54,574 bases of DNA from an uncultured Prevotellaceae bacterium (GCA_902799765.1 CADCBZ010000007.1:1-54574), one strand, 5' to 3'. Shown: positions 34,980 to 45,039, counted from the first letter of the stretch. The notes: generated by a model not told the origin, from the letters alone. Numbers and translations are program-made.

Positions 34980-37169
34980 ATGGAATCAGTAGAGAAAGAA
35001 TATTTCGCATTTATAAGCTATAAAAGCGAAGACGTTGAATGGGCAACATGGTTGCAGCATGAACTGGAACACTATCACTTGCCTGCATCTTTCAATGGAC
35101 GTACAGACGTGCCACACGAGTTACGTCCTGTATTCCGTGATATAGATGAACTCAGTGCAGGCAATTTGCCTGAGCAGATAAAACAGGCTCTCTTAAATTC
35201 ACAGAATCTTATAGTGATATGTTCTCCACAAGCAGCGGAATCTCCGTGGGTAAACGAGGAGGTGGAAACCTTTATCAGTTTAGGAAGAACTGACCGCATA
35301 TTCCCATTTATCGTTGAGGGTAATTCTCCGAAAGAGTTTTTCCCCCCATCTTTACTAAATCTTCCAAAAAATGAAGAACGGCTTGGAGGCGAAGTGAGTA
35401 AGAATGGAAGAGATGCTGCATTTGTCAAAGTCGTTGCAGGTATGTTAGGCGTGGGGTTTGACTCGTTGTGGAATCGATACGAGAAAGAAAAGGCTGAAGA
35501 AGAGCGTAAGCAACGAGAACTGAGAGATAAGCTGATGATTAGTCAGAGTCGATTTCTGTCAGAGAAGGTGAATTCATTGGTCGAAGAGGGTGATTTCTAT
35601 ACAGCAAAACTTTTGGCATTGGAGGCTTTGCCTGTGGACTTAAAGAACCCCGACAGACCATACGTTATAGAAGCTGAAATCGCACTAAGGAGGGCATCCC
35701 AAAGTAATAATGCAATTCTGAGGGGGCACACAGATAATGTTACCTCTATAGCATTAAGTCCAGATGGTCTAATTATCGCCTCGGGTTCTTATGATGAGAC
35801 TATTCGCCTGTGGAATTTTAAAACAGGACAAGTTGTACAGCAATTACCAACAAAGGAAATGTCGCTAAGCACAGTCTCTTTTTCTCCAGATGGTCAATAC
35901 CTTGCTTACGCATATGCGGACTATGATGACAGTTCCATCTATATATGGAACCTGAATAAGAATTGTCAGCAATGCATATTGAAGGGGCATAGAACAACAG
36001 TCAGGTCAATATCGTACAGTCGTGATGGTATTACTGTCATTACAGCCTCTGACGATGGAACTATTCGGATATGGGACGTTCGTAAAGGAAGATGCAGCAA
36101 GATCCTACGTGATGATGGTAAGTTTGTGCGTTCTGCTGTGTATAGTCCAGATGAGCGATATATTGCATCTACTTCATGTGATAGCGCGATTCGTATATGG
36201 GATGCAGATAAAGGATTGCTAATCAGGAAACTGGAAGGTCACATGGATGTCGCCACCAATGTTGTTTTCAGCGACGATGGAAGCATGTTGGCTTCAACGT
36301 CGGAAGACTATACTATTCGAGTATGGGATACGACAACATGGGAGTGTAAACATTGTCTGAAAGGGCACCAAAGGTATGTCTTGTCAGCAGCATTCAGTCC
36401 AGATAATTTGTTGCTTGTTTCGGGCTCTTTAGATAATACCATACGTATCTGGGAACTGGAAGATGGACAATGCTTGGGACACCTTGATGACCATTCTGAG
36501 CGTGTTAATTCTGTACTGTTCCATCCGGATGGAAACTTCTTTATCTCTTCATCTTATGATACAACCATTCGTATATGGGAACTTTTCCCAAATCACCCCA
36601 AGAAGGTATCGCGAAACGATGTGTCTGTTTTTACAAATTCCTATATGAATAGCAAAGGCGATTTAATGGTCGACATACATGGGTTTCGTGAAATTTGTAT
36701 AAAAGAAAAAGAGTCTGGCATCATTTTACGAGAGGGTATAGGCCATACAGACGATGTCTATGGCGCATGCTTTAGCCCCGATGACAAATATATTGCTTCG
36801 GCATCAATGGACAAAACGATTAGGATTTGGGATGCAGAAACGCTCGAATGCATTAATGTTTTGAAAGGACATAAGGGCGACGTAACGTCTGTATCATTCA
36901 GTCCAAACGGCCAATATATTGTGTCGGCATCTGCTGATGATTCCATAAGGGTCTGGGATGTCTCAACAGGTCTTTGTATAATTGTAATAAACAACAAATC
37001 AACTCCTTATTTCACTGTAGATGGCTGTCATATTGTGACAAACCTTTCCGAAGATAGTGCTTATGTATGGGAATTCCCTCCTCTTCAAAAGCTTATAGAC
37101 GATAATCGGGAAAAATTCAAGAACCGCCAATTAACACCAGAAGAGCGGAAAAGGTTTTACTTGGAGTAG
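34980..37169 (+). CDS. TIR domain-WD40 repeat protein
   Basis: A 729-residue soluble protein. The N-terminal TIR domain (residues 1-165) starts EYFAFISYKSEDVEWATWLQ and keeps the WxxxE motif (SPWVNEEVETF) whose glutamate is the catalytic residue in NAD-cleaving TIRs. A helical linker (165-240) follows; then about nine clear and two degenerate WD40 units, each ending in IRIWD-like strands, probably form one or two propellers. In known systems TIR domains make NAD-derived signals or deplete NAD; the WD40 part would sense or scaffold. It follows hsdR by 18 bp and leads the AT-rich TIR/RyR/TPR group. Confidence 0.85.
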   Translation: MESVEKEYFAFISYKSEDVEWATWLQHELEHYHLPASFNGRTDVPHELRPVFRDIDELSAGNLPEQIKQALLNSQNLIVICSPQAAESPWVNEEVETFISLGRTDRIFPFIVEGNSPKEFFPPSLLNLPKNEERLGGEVSKNGRDAAFVKVVAGMLGVGFDSLWNRYEKEKAEEERKQRELRDKLMISQSRFLSEKVNSLVEEGDFYTAKLLALEALPVDLKNPDRPYVIEAEIALRRASQSNNAILRGHTDNVTSIALSPDGLIIASGSYDETIRLWNFKTGQVVQQLPTKEMSLSTVSFSPDGQYLAYAYADYDDSSIYIWNLNKNCQQCILKGHRTTVRSISYSRDGITVITASDDGTIRIWDVRKGRCSKILRDDGKFVRSAVYSPDERYIASTSCDSAIRIWDADKGLLIRKLEGHMDVATNVVFSDDGSMLASTSEDYTIRVWDTTTWECKHCLKGHQRYVLSAAFSPDNLLLVSGSLDNTIRIWELEDGQCLGHLDDHSERVNSVLFHPDGNFFISSSYDTTIRIWELFPNHPKKVSRNDVSVFTNSYMNSKGDLMVDIHGFREICIKEKESGIILREGIGHTDDVYGACFSPDDKYIASASMDKTIRIWDAETLECINVLKGHKGDVTSVSFSPNGQYIVSASADDSIRVWDVSTGLCIIVINNKSTPYFTVDGCHIVTNLSEDSAYVWEFPPLQKLIDDNREKFKNRQLTPEERKRFYLE

Positions 37170-37248
37170 CTTTCAGCGTTGAAACTGATGATAGAGTTTG
37201 AGCGCAGAATGACTCTTTATATAGTGAACATTAAAACAAAAGTATAAT

Positions 37249-37542
37249 ATGAAGAAAGCTAAGTACATACCGCAGCCAATTGACACAGCAGAAGTCAAAC
37301 TGCCAGAGGAATTAGAAATGTTGGTAGAACAGATGTCAAAGAATGTACATGAGGTTTGGGCTGAGACACGTATCAAGCAGGGATGGAAATATGGTGAGCA
37401 GCGCAACGATGAATTGAAAACCCATCCTTGCCTTGTCCCATACGAAGAGCTTTCAGAAGAAGAGAAGGAGTATGACCGTAATACCTCTGTAGAAACTCTA
37501 AAGTTAATACTGAAATTGGGATTTAATATATATCACATATGA
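37249..37542 (+). CDS. Stand-alone RyR domain protein
   Basis: A 97-residue protein that is a single RyR (ryanodine-receptor repeat) domain: YIPQPIDTAEVKLPEELEML, then NVHEVWAETRIKQGWKYG, HPCLVPYEELSEEEKEYDR and TLKLILKLGF. In bacteria RyR domains have been proposed from genomic context to bind nucleotide-type ligands in conflict systems. Here it sits between a TIR protein and exported TPR proteins and its stop overlaps the next start codon. A sensor of the TIR product is the attractive reading, but it is inference. Confidence 0.88.
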   Translation: MKKAKYIPQPIDTAEVKLPEELEMLVEQMSKNVHEVWAETRIKQGWKYGEQRNDELKTHPCLVPYEELSEEEKEYDRNTSVETLKLILKLGFNIYHI

Positions 37543-40118
37543 GAACTATCTTTATTCTTATATCACTTATTGTTTGTGCTTCGGAGATGTGCTCACAGAC
37601 ACAAATAGGGAAAGTAAAGACTAAAGGCCGTAGGATTAATGGCACTATCGTTAAAGGTCAAGGACTATCTGGAGCTAAAGTGGACATCCTAAATCAAACT
37701 AGTGTCAAGAGTAATTCTAAAGGTAATTTTTCTTTTCCTGCCCTCGACAAGACCTATGTTGTACAAAACGTGCAGAAACAAGGATACCAACTGGTTGATG
37801 CGGATGTTATAAAGAGACCACATCCGAGGTCTGTTGATACATTGTTTTTGGTTATGGAGACACCAGAGAATCAGCAACATGACAAACTTAATGCGGAACG
37901 TAAACTTAGACGAACTTTACAAAAGAAGTTAGAGCAAAAGGAGTCAGAAATAGATGAAATGAGAATTGGGCAGCGTGAGAAAGATTCTCTTCTTGCATTG
38001 CTCTATAGCAAACACCAACTCAATGAAAAGCTTATCAGCGAGATGGCTGAGCGGTATGCTAAAATGGATTATGACCAAACAGATTCGGTAAACCAAATTA
38101 TAAGCGATTGTATTTTGAATGGTGACCTTTTTCGAGCGAAGCAACTTTTACAAGCAAAAGGAAATTTGTTGGACAGAATTGCCAAAGTTAAAAGAGAAAA
38201 ACAAATACAAGCTGAAGAAGAAACAGAATTGGCAAGAAGACAAACAAACTTGGCCATTAGTAAAGACGGTACAAAAGTGGCAATGGAAGATATTAGCCAG
38301 GACTGTTTAAATCGCTATAAACTGTATATCCTAGAGAATCAGCATGATTCTGCTGCGTATTATATAGAATTACGAGCAGATTTAGATTCTACAAACATTG
38401 ATTGGCAATATGATGCGGGATATTATAGCCAGAATCAGAACAACAGCAAAAGTGCGGAGCAATATTTTTTACGTATTTCAAAGATATGCGAAGATAGACA
38501 ACGGAAAGGTGATATTAATATATTTCACATTAAATTAGAGGCTCTATATAATTTGGCTAACATTTACATCAGCACAAATAAATTCAAGGAAAGCGAAGAT
38601 TTGCTATTAGAATGTGTTGATATATGCGAACAATTAGATAACAATTGCCCTCACTCGTATGATTACGAACTAGCATTGACGTTAAATTGTCTCTCAGATC
38701 TATATAGTGTTACTTTAAGAACCGACGAAAGCTTACAAAAATACAAAGAGACCATCAGCCTCTTATATAATTCAATAAGCGATCATAGATGTCTGTCGCT
38801 TTTTGTTGATGCTGTAAAGAAGTGCCCATGGGATATGTTTGACGATTTGGCTGACAAGACAAATAAAATATACCAACAACTACTTTCTCATAAAATTATG
38901 ATTCCAGATGACGAAGTAGCTAAGATATTAATAGGTCTTGCTAACTTTAATTCTCGTGGAAGGAATGGTTTTATATATAAAAGCGAGGATAATAAAAATA
39001 TTTTACAGCAATGTAAAACCATGTACGAAGAGGCTGTAAGCATCTATAGAACTTTGACGAAGAAAGAACCATTATATAAACCCTGTTTGGCATATAGTAT
39101 ATCATCGCTTGCATTTTTCTTGTCGGATACAGAACGAACGGGTTGGACTAAGTCTGAAAATTGCGAATTATTGCTACGTGAAGCATATAGTATGTATAAG
39201 GAGTTGCTTGACGATAATCCAAATGCATATAAACCAGCAATTGCAGATTTAGCTAGAGGTATTGGTTTTGCATGCTTAAAAGATACTTTGAAGTATGGGG
39301 AATCTGAGATATTTTATCAGCAGTCTATTGGCTTATATCATGAATTGTGTAAAAAGGATTCTGTAGTTTACGAGAGAGATTTAGCAGGTGCAAAAAGTGG
39401 CCTAGCTCTTCTATATCAGGAAGAAAAACGGTTTTCTGATAGCGAAAAGCTATTTGAGGAAGCATTGACAACCTTTGAAAATCTGTCAAGGAGCACCCCT
39501 CAACCTTATTTGTTGCATACGGCAGAAACGATAGAGAGAATCCTATATTTGTATGATGATTGGGGATTTCATTTTGAAGAGAGAAAAAAGTGTATAAATA
39601 AAATCTGTGATATATATAAGCGATTAGAGTCATTAACTGGCGAAAGTGCGTATCGGGATAAAGTTCTCAGTTTTTGTGAACAATACGAAGAACTCCTATT
39701 GGCTCAGGGAAAATTCCAAGAGGCATTTGATTGTTTTGAAAACAATTGGAAATATTATTCAGACAGTTCATCTTTACAAGGAAAGGGCTTAAAAGAAGAA
39801 GGTGTTTTGCAAAGTGAATATTGGGGCAAAAGAAGTTATTATGAGATATTATTGAAGCGTTACAGCCAATCTGAACAGTCCGCCCGAAAAGCTCTTTCTA
39901 TGGCACCATCGGAAGATTGGATAGTATCAAATTTAGCTGCCGCAATATTGTTCCAAGGTAAATTTCCTGAAGCTAAAGACATCTATCTTGAATATAAAAA
40001 TAATCAAGCATTGAAATTTATGTTTATGAAAGATTTCAAGGACTTTGAAAAATATGGTGTAATTCCTGCTGATTACATTCCAAATGTAGAGAAGATTAAA
40101 CAATTATTGGAAGAGTAA
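37539..40118 (+). CDS. Exported TPR-like protein with carboxypeptidase-regulatory-like domain
   Basis: An 859-residue protein with a signal peptide (MRTIFILISLIVCASEMCSQ). A small beta-sandwich like the carboxypeptidase regulatory domain (LSGAKVDILNQTSVKSNSKG, about residues 30-105) follows, then a coiled coil (about 115-160), the shared motif MAERYAKMDYDQTD and ICDCILNGDL-like helix, and a long helical, TPR-like region (about 260-840). It is the first of three paralogous N-terminal architectures in a row. It overlaps the RyR gene by 4 bp. It is likely periplasmic. The ligand is unknown. Confidence 0.7.
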   Translation: MRTIFILISLIVCASEMCSQTQIGKVKTKGRRINGTIVKGQGLSGAKVDILNQTSVKSNSKGNFSFPALDKTYVVQNVQKQGYQLVDADVIKRPHPRSVDTLFLVMETPENQQHDKLNAERKLRRTLQKKLEQKESEIDEMRIGQREKDSLLALLYSKHQLNEKLISEMAERYAKMDYDQTDSVNQIISDCILNGDLFRAKQLLQAKGNLLDRIAKVKREKQIQAEEETELARRQTNLAISKDGTKVAMEDISQDCLNRYKLYILENQHDSAAYYIELRADLDSTNIDWQYDAGYYSQNQNNSKSAEQYFLRISKICEDRQRKGDINIFHIKLEALYNLANIYISTNKFKESEDLLLECVDICEQLDNNCPHSYDYELALTLNCLSDLYSVTLRTDESLQKYKETISLLYNSISDHRCLSLFVDAVKKCPWDMFDDLADKTNKIYQQLLSHKIMIPDDEVAKILIGLANFNSRGRNGFIYKSEDNKNILQQCKTMYEEAVSIYRTLTKKEPLYKPCLAYSISSLAFFLSDTERTGWTKSENCELLLREAYSMYKELLDDNPNAYKPAIADLARGIGFACLKDTLKYGESEIFYQQSIGLYHELCKKDSVVYERDLAGAKSGLALLYQEEKRFSDSEKLFEEALTTFENLSRSTPQPYLLHTAETIERILYLYDDWGFHFEERKKCINKICDIYKRLESLTGESAYRDKVLSFCEQYEELLLAQGKFQEAFDCFENNWKYYSDSSSLQGKGLKEEGVLQSEYWGKRSYYEILLKRYSQSEQSARKALSMAPSEDWIVSNLAAAILFQGKFPEAKDIYLEYKNNQALKFMFMKDFKDFEKYGVIPADYIPNVEKIKQLLEE

Positions 40119-40141
40119 TGATATTTTAGAAGTCGTTTTAT

Positions 40142-41098
40142 ATGATTATCAGCGTTATGAGGAAGGCAGTAATTATTATTATAATATTGGGCGTCACTTT
40201 AGATTTAACAGCTCAGGTTCAACAAGGATATGTAAAAACTCAAGGACGGCCGAACAGACCAGGTAAGCCATTGTCTGGTGTAACAATAAGATGGAAAGGA
40301 TCTATGAATGCCGTTTTAAGTGCTGCTGATGGAAGAATCACATCCGTTTTTCCTGGCAAGAAACAAGGGGATGCTATCTCACTTTTGACTGTAAGTAAAA
40401 AAGGGTACGAACTGATAGACCCGGATTTAATAGGTCGACAACTCGTGTTTTCTCCAAACGTTCCTATAGAAATAGTGATGGCATCCTCTACAGAACTAGA
40501 AGCTAATCGCAAACGTATAGTGGATAATGCTTATAAGAAAGCAGAGGAAAGATACCGTTCAAAGCTAGATAGCCTTGAACGACAGTTGAAGGCAGACCTT
40601 TTGACCAAGGAGCAGTATCGTCAAAATTTGGTGTCATTGCAAAATCAATACGAAAAGTACACCTCGCTGATAGAGAACTTGGCCGACCGCTATGCCCGCA
40701 CTGACTACGACCATTTGGACTCCCTGGACCGAGAGATTAATATTTGTATTGAAAATGGAGAACTCGACCGGGCTGACTCCCTAATACACGCCGTTTTCGA
40801 CCCATCTACTGTTTTGGAAAGGAATCGGGTTGCCAAGTCTAAGGTTGAGGCGAAGTTGAAGAGAGCTCAAGAGTTTATTGATAAAGCGAATACCGATATA
40901 GAACAGATACAGCAAGACTCAATCTATGCTAAACAGGTGATGTCACTTTGCGATAATCTTGCTCAAGAATACCTGAAACAGAATAAAATCGAAAAGGCAA
41001 GGAAGTGCTTATTGCAGTCTTTAGCTATAAGAAAGATACTGTATGGGGCGGATAGCGAATATGTCAAAATAGTAGAAGAACAATTAAGGAATATATGA
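40142..41098 (+). CDS. Exported protein, short paralogue (regulatory-like domain plus coiled coil)
   Basis: A 318-residue exported protein; the start may also be the ATG at 40157 (MRKAVIIIIILG). After the signal peptide (cleavage near LTAQ) come the same beta-sandwich (LSGVTIRWKGSMNAVLSAAD), a coiled coil (about 125-175) and the shared LADRYARTDYDHLD motif with CIENGELDRADSLI. It then ends with one TPR-like hairpin (LAQEYLKQNKIEKARKCLLQ). It is the short version of its two neighbours and overlaps the next gene by 4 bp, so the two may act as one complex. Confidence 0.7.
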   Translation: MIISVMRKAVIIIIILGVTLDLTAQVQQGYVKTQGRPNRPGKPLSGVTIRWKGSMNAVLSAADGRITSVFPGKKQGDAISLLTVSKKGYELIDPDLIGRQLVFSPNVPIEIVMASSTELEANRKRIVDNAYKKAEERYRSKLDSLERQLKADLLTKEQYRQNLVSLQNQYEKYTSLIENLADRYARTDYDHLDSLDREINICIENGELDRADSLIHAVFDPSTVLERNRVAKSKVEAKLKRAQEFIDKANTDIEQIQQDSIYAKQVMSLCDNLAQEYLKQNKIEKARKCLLQSLAIRKILYGADSEYVKIVEEQLRNI

Positions 41099-43821
41099 TA
41101 AGATTACGATGCTTTTATTTATTTATGCTTTTTGTTGTAATCTGGTCGGCAACTAAAGCACAAAATCAATCTGGACTTGTAAGAACTTTGAAACGGTCAG
41201 GTCAAAAAAGCCAACCATTAAGCGGTGTCACAATCAGGACAAAAGGTGGACATAATGCTGTTCTCAGCAAGGAGGATGGAACATTTGGCATACAGATACA
41301 AGGTCAAGCTTACATTCTGGAGATGATAAGGAAGCAGGGGTATGTACTGAAAGACCCAGAAATGCAAGGCCGACGGTACGCTTATTCGTCGAGTGTACCG
41401 CTTACAATAGTAATGGTCTCTTCAAAGCAGTTGCAGTCTGAACGGCAAATGATATCAGACAAGCTCTACAAGGAAGCCGAGCAAGTATACTTATCCAAGA
41501 TTAGCAATTTAGAGCGGCAGCGAGAGTCCAATGCCATCATAATCGATCAGTATCGTCAGAAAATGCAGGAACTACAGGAGAATTATGAAAAATACCAATT
41601 GATGATAGAAGATCTTGCTGACCATTATGCCCGTGTAGACTATGATGAACTGGATAAGAATGAATCTATCATTAATCAATGCATCGAAAATGGCGAACTG
41701 GAAAAGGCATACTCACTAATACAGCAGCTTGGTATCTTACAGCAAATAGCTAACATAGAAAGAAGAATGGAAGCTGGACATTCTTTGATGGAGGATGCAA
41801 CCCAAGAAATGGCAGATGTGTTGAAGCAACAGGAGAGGGACGCGAACTACCTTTACGAACTTTATACAATTGAGTTGAGCAGGTTAAACAAGGACAAGGC
41901 ACGCTACTACATTGAACTTAGGGCCAAGTTGGACACCACAAATGTCGAATGGCAAACAGATGCAGGAAACTTTTTGTTGACATATTTTGGCAATTACACT
42001 CCTGGATTGGCATACTTAACAAAAGCATTAAAACTTTCAAAAGCACAATATGGAAAGGCTGATGCTCAGACTGCAAGTTGCTACAACAATATTGGTGAAG
42101 CCTACAGGGTTATAGGGGAATATTCTAAAGCCTTGGCCTATCTAGATAGTGCATTTAACATAAAAGCAGAAATATACGAAAACAATCACACCTACTTGGC
42201 CACATTATATAATAACATAGGAAAGACCTATACTACCATGGGAAGGCTAAGAGATGGCCTACCATACTGCCAAAAGGCTTTGGCGATTAGGAGACAAGAT
42301 GGGACCTCTTGTATAGATCTCGCAAAGAGTTTGGGTGACGTGGGGCTGATTTATTACCAATTAGGGAAACTTGCTGAATCTCGTAATATGCTAGAAGAAG
42401 CATTACGTATAGTGAAAGACAACAATATAAAAACCGAGAATATTGAAGGGACAGTCTATGGAAATCTAGGAAATGTTTATTTGGCGATGGGAGATTATGA
42501 CAATGCATTGTATTTCCTAACAAAGTCGGCAGAAGTAACAAGGCAGATGTATGGAGACAAACATCCACAGTACGCTATGGCACTTGGAAATATGGGAACA
42601 ATGTATCGGACACAAGAGAAGTTAGAACTGGCAAAGGATATTCATTTCAAGGCTTTTAATTTAGTAGATTCCTTGTATGGCAAGAAAAACCCTAAAATAG
42701 CTCCATTCTACAAGAATATAGGTAAAGATTATTTGGCGATAGGCGAAAATGACTTTGCTTTAGCTTACATGAGGGCCGCACTAAAATTACTAATTGACAA
42801 ATTTGGCGAGAATCAATATCAATTGGGAGAACTTTATATTGACATTGGTAATATATACAGAAAGACAAGAAGATCGGATGACGCACTTAAAGCCCATCGG
42901 AAGGCATTAGACATTTATACGACAGAATGCAGCAGGGAAAGCAGGCATGTCGGATTGGTCTATGCAGCAATCTCTGCCGACTATATGGTAAAACAACAAT
43001 ACAAAGAAGCCATTGACAATTCACTTACGGCGCTTTCTATCATAGAGAAGATTGATGGAGATGAGCCAAGTACTACAATTGCCTCAATCTATGTCAACTT
43101 AGGAATCATCTACCATTCGATTAACGACTTAGACAGGGCACTGAAATATTTAGAAAAAGGGAGAAACATCTATGCAAATTTGGGAGGGCGCAGCATTTCT
43201 GTTGCCAATGCGGATTACGCTATCGGAGATGTATACGTTCAACGGAAGGATTTTACCAAAGCTTTGAGAAAGTATGAAGATGCCTTGTTCGTCAAGAAGA
43301 ATATTATAGGCGAGAACAACCTAAGACTTGCAATGTTATACCATAGAATTGGATTGGTTTATCGAGCTATGAAAGACTTTAAATCTGCAGCTGATAATTA
43401 TACTAAGGAATTAAAAATTATAACTGATACGATTTATAATGACAGAGTATATATAGCAGATTTATGTCGTACCATTGGTGAGGATTATGGTATGCTGGAT
43501 GACATTGAGAATGCGAAACAATATCTCAAGATGTCACTTTATAAGCATATGGCTATTCGAAAAATCGACAAGAAAGTAGATAACAGAAAACAAATTGCTG
43601 AAGTGAGTTTTGAGTTAGGCATTCTATATATATCGTTAGGATATTCTGACAACGCTGTCACGCATTTGGAACGTTATGTGGAATTATGTGACGAAATTGG
43701 AGAGAATGACAAGGATGCCTTGGCTAGAGCATTCTCCATTTTAAGCGAAATATACAAGGCCGATGGAGATTATATAAAGTTTAATTATTACGCAAAAAGA
43801 GCAAAACAAATAAAAAAATAG
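41095..43821 (+). CDS. Exported TPR protein with carboxypeptidase-regulatory-like domain
   Basis: A 908-residue exported protein: signal peptide (to about residue 22), beta-sandwich (LSGVTIRTKGGHNAVLSKED), coiled coil (about 120-170), the shared LADHYARVDYDELD motif and CIENGELEKAYSLI. About fourteen tetratricopeptide repeats of the kinesin-light-chain type, spaced about 42 residues, follow to the C-terminus (for example YNNIGEAYRVIGEYSKALAY). TPR arrays bind peptides or partner proteins; here the array is probably on the periplasmic side. It is followed after 15 bp by the membrane TIR gene, so it may pass a signal to that protein. Confidence 0.8.
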   Translation: MIRLRCFYLFMLFVVIWSATKAQNQSGLVRTLKRSGQKSQPLSGVTIRTKGGHNAVLSKEDGTFGIQIQGQAYILEMIRKQGYVLKDPEMQGRRYAYSSSVPLTIVMVSSKQLQSERQMISDKLYKEAEQVYLSKISNLERQRESNAIIIDQYRQKMQELQENYEKYQLMIEDLADHYARVDYDELDKNESIINQCIENGELEKAYSLIQQLGILQQIANIERRMEAGHSLMEDATQEMADVLKQQERDANYLYELYTIELSRLNKDKARYYIELRAKLDTTNVEWQTDAGNFLLTYFGNYTPGLAYLTKALKLSKAQYGKADAQTASCYNNIGEAYRVIGEYSKALAYLDSAFNIKAEIYENNHTYLATLYNNIGKTYTTMGRLRDGLPYCQKALAIRRQDGTSCIDLAKSLGDVGLIYYQLGKLAESRNMLEEALRIVKDNNIKTENIEGTVYGNLGNVYLAMGDYDNALYFLTKSAEVTRQMYGDKHPQYAMALGNMGTMYRTQEKLELAKDIHFKAFNLVDSLYGKKNPKIAPFYKNIGKDYLAIGENDFALAYMRAALKLLIDKFGENQYQLGELYIDIGNIYRKTRRSDDALKAHRKALDIYTTECSRESRHVGLVYAAISADYMVKQQYKEAIDNSLTALSIIEKIDGDEPSTTIASIYVNLGIIYHSINDLDRALKYLEKGRNIYANLGGRSISVANADYAIGDVYVQRKDFTKALRKYEDALFVKKNIIGENNLRLAMLYHRIGLVYRAMKDFKSAADNYTKELKIITDTIYNDRVYIADLCRTIGEDYGMLDDIENAKQYLKMSLYKHMAIRKIDKKVDNRKQIAEVSFELGILYISLGYSDNAVTHLERYVELCDEIGENDKDALARAFSILSEIYKADGDYIKFNYYAKRAKQIKK

Positions 43822-43836
43822 GGAATTAATACTTTA

Positions 43837-44970
43837 ATGATGGAACAGGAATTTAAGTATTTTGCATTTATCAGCTATAACTCTAAAGATACGGAATGGG
43901 GCAAGAAGCTGCAAAAAAAATTGGAGGGCTATAAAATGCCATCCACATTGTGTAGTGAACGTGGGTGGAATAGGAGACCTATCAATCCGGTGTTCTTTGC
44001 TCCATCAGACATCCAACCTGGAGGCCTGACTGCAGAGCTTCAAGAAAGATTAAAGGCTTCACGAAATCTGATTGTTATATGCTCTCCTAATTCTGCCCGT
44101 TCTGAATGGGTTGGAAAAGAAATAGAATTTTTCCATAACCTCGGGAGAACCAAACAGATTCATTTCTTCATCGTGGATGGAATACCACATAGTGGTAATC
44201 TTGCTACAGAATGCTTCAACCCTGTTGTTGACAGGCTTGGATTACCGGAAATTCTTGGTGCAAATATCCATGAGCAAATTTATCGCTGGCCATGGCTCAA
44301 CAAAGAGAGGGCTTATGTGCAGTTAGTGTCAAAATTGTTAGGCGTTGAGTTTGACGCTATATGGCAACGTCATAAGAGGCAATTAGTACAGAAAATGGTT
44401 GGTTATTCCATAGCAGCACTAATCTTTTTGGTATCACTAATAGGTGTCTGGTATTCTAGTAAGCCAATTGACGTCGAAGTACGGCTAAATGAGACTTCCT
44501 TTATAAATCCTAATTTGCCAAAATTGAAAGATGCGATTGTAACTATGGAACTGAAGAATGAATCAAAGACAGACACTATTCATTCAATTGAAGAATCTAC
44601 CACTTTCTCAAACATACCCCATCACTATTTAGGGGAAGATGTACATGTTAATTTTCGTTGTAGAGATTTTCTCTCTTTAGACACAGTTCTTGCTCTTGGC
44701 TCTAAAGTTCAACTGAATATAAAACGCAATGATTCTGTTTATGGTACGATACACTTTACTTTATGGAATATTAACAAAGAGGTTCCCGTGCCGAACACAT
44801 CTATTATAATCGGTGATACCGAAACAAAGTCAGACGACAAAGGTGTTGTTAGACTATTTATTCCGTTGGACAAACAGCGGCTGTCGTATCGCTTAAAATC
44901 TATGCTCCCGCTTGCAGATACCGTTATCACCGTACCTCACACAGAGGATGCTGTGGTAATTGTAGAATAG
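43837..44970 (+). CDS. Membrane-anchored TIR domain protein
   Basis: A 377-residue protein: cytoplasmic TIR domain (residues 1-165; YFAFISYNSKDTEWGKKLQK, WxxxE kept in SEWVGKEIEFF), one transmembrane helix (about 188-208, MVGYSIAALIFLVSLIGVWY) and a 165-residue extracytoplasmic part of beta-strand character, with NTSIIIGDTETKSDDKGVVR resembling the carboxypeptidase-regulatory-like fold of the neighbours. The start could be either of two adjacent ATGs. The topology fits a receptor that senses the periplasmic TPR partners and drives a TIR effector inside. It is the last gene of the island and is followed by a strong terminator. Confidence 0.85.
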   Translation: MMEQEFKYFAFISYNSKDTEWGKKLQKKLEGYKMPSTLCSERGWNRRPINPVFFAPSDIQPGGLTAELQERLKASRNLIVICSPNSARSEWVGKEIEFFHNLGRTKQIHFFIVDGIPHSGNLATECFNPVVDRLGLPEILGANIHEQIYRWPWLNKERAYVQLVSKLLGVEFDAIWQRHKRQLVQKMVGYSIAALIFLVSLIGVWYSSKPIDVEVRLNETSFINPNLPKLKDAIVTMELKNESKTDTIHSIEESTTFSNIPHHYLGEDVHVNFRCRDFLSLDTVLALGSKVQLNIKRNDSVYGTIHFTLWNINKEVPVPNTSIIIGDTETKSDDKGVVRLFIPLDKQRLSYRLKSMLPLADTVITVPHTEDAVVIVE

Positions 44971-45002
44971 TAATTGGGAAAGCGATGATTACATAGTAAA
45001 AA

Positions 45003-45039
45003 ACTTGAATAGTAGCATACGATTTGCTACTATTCAAGT
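45003..45039. terminator. Strong bidirectional hairpin ending the TIR island
   Basis: ACTTGAATAGTAGCA (45003-45017) and TGCTACTATTCAAGT (45025-45039) are exact reverse complements around a 7-nt loop, between two convergent genes. Confidence 0.8.
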
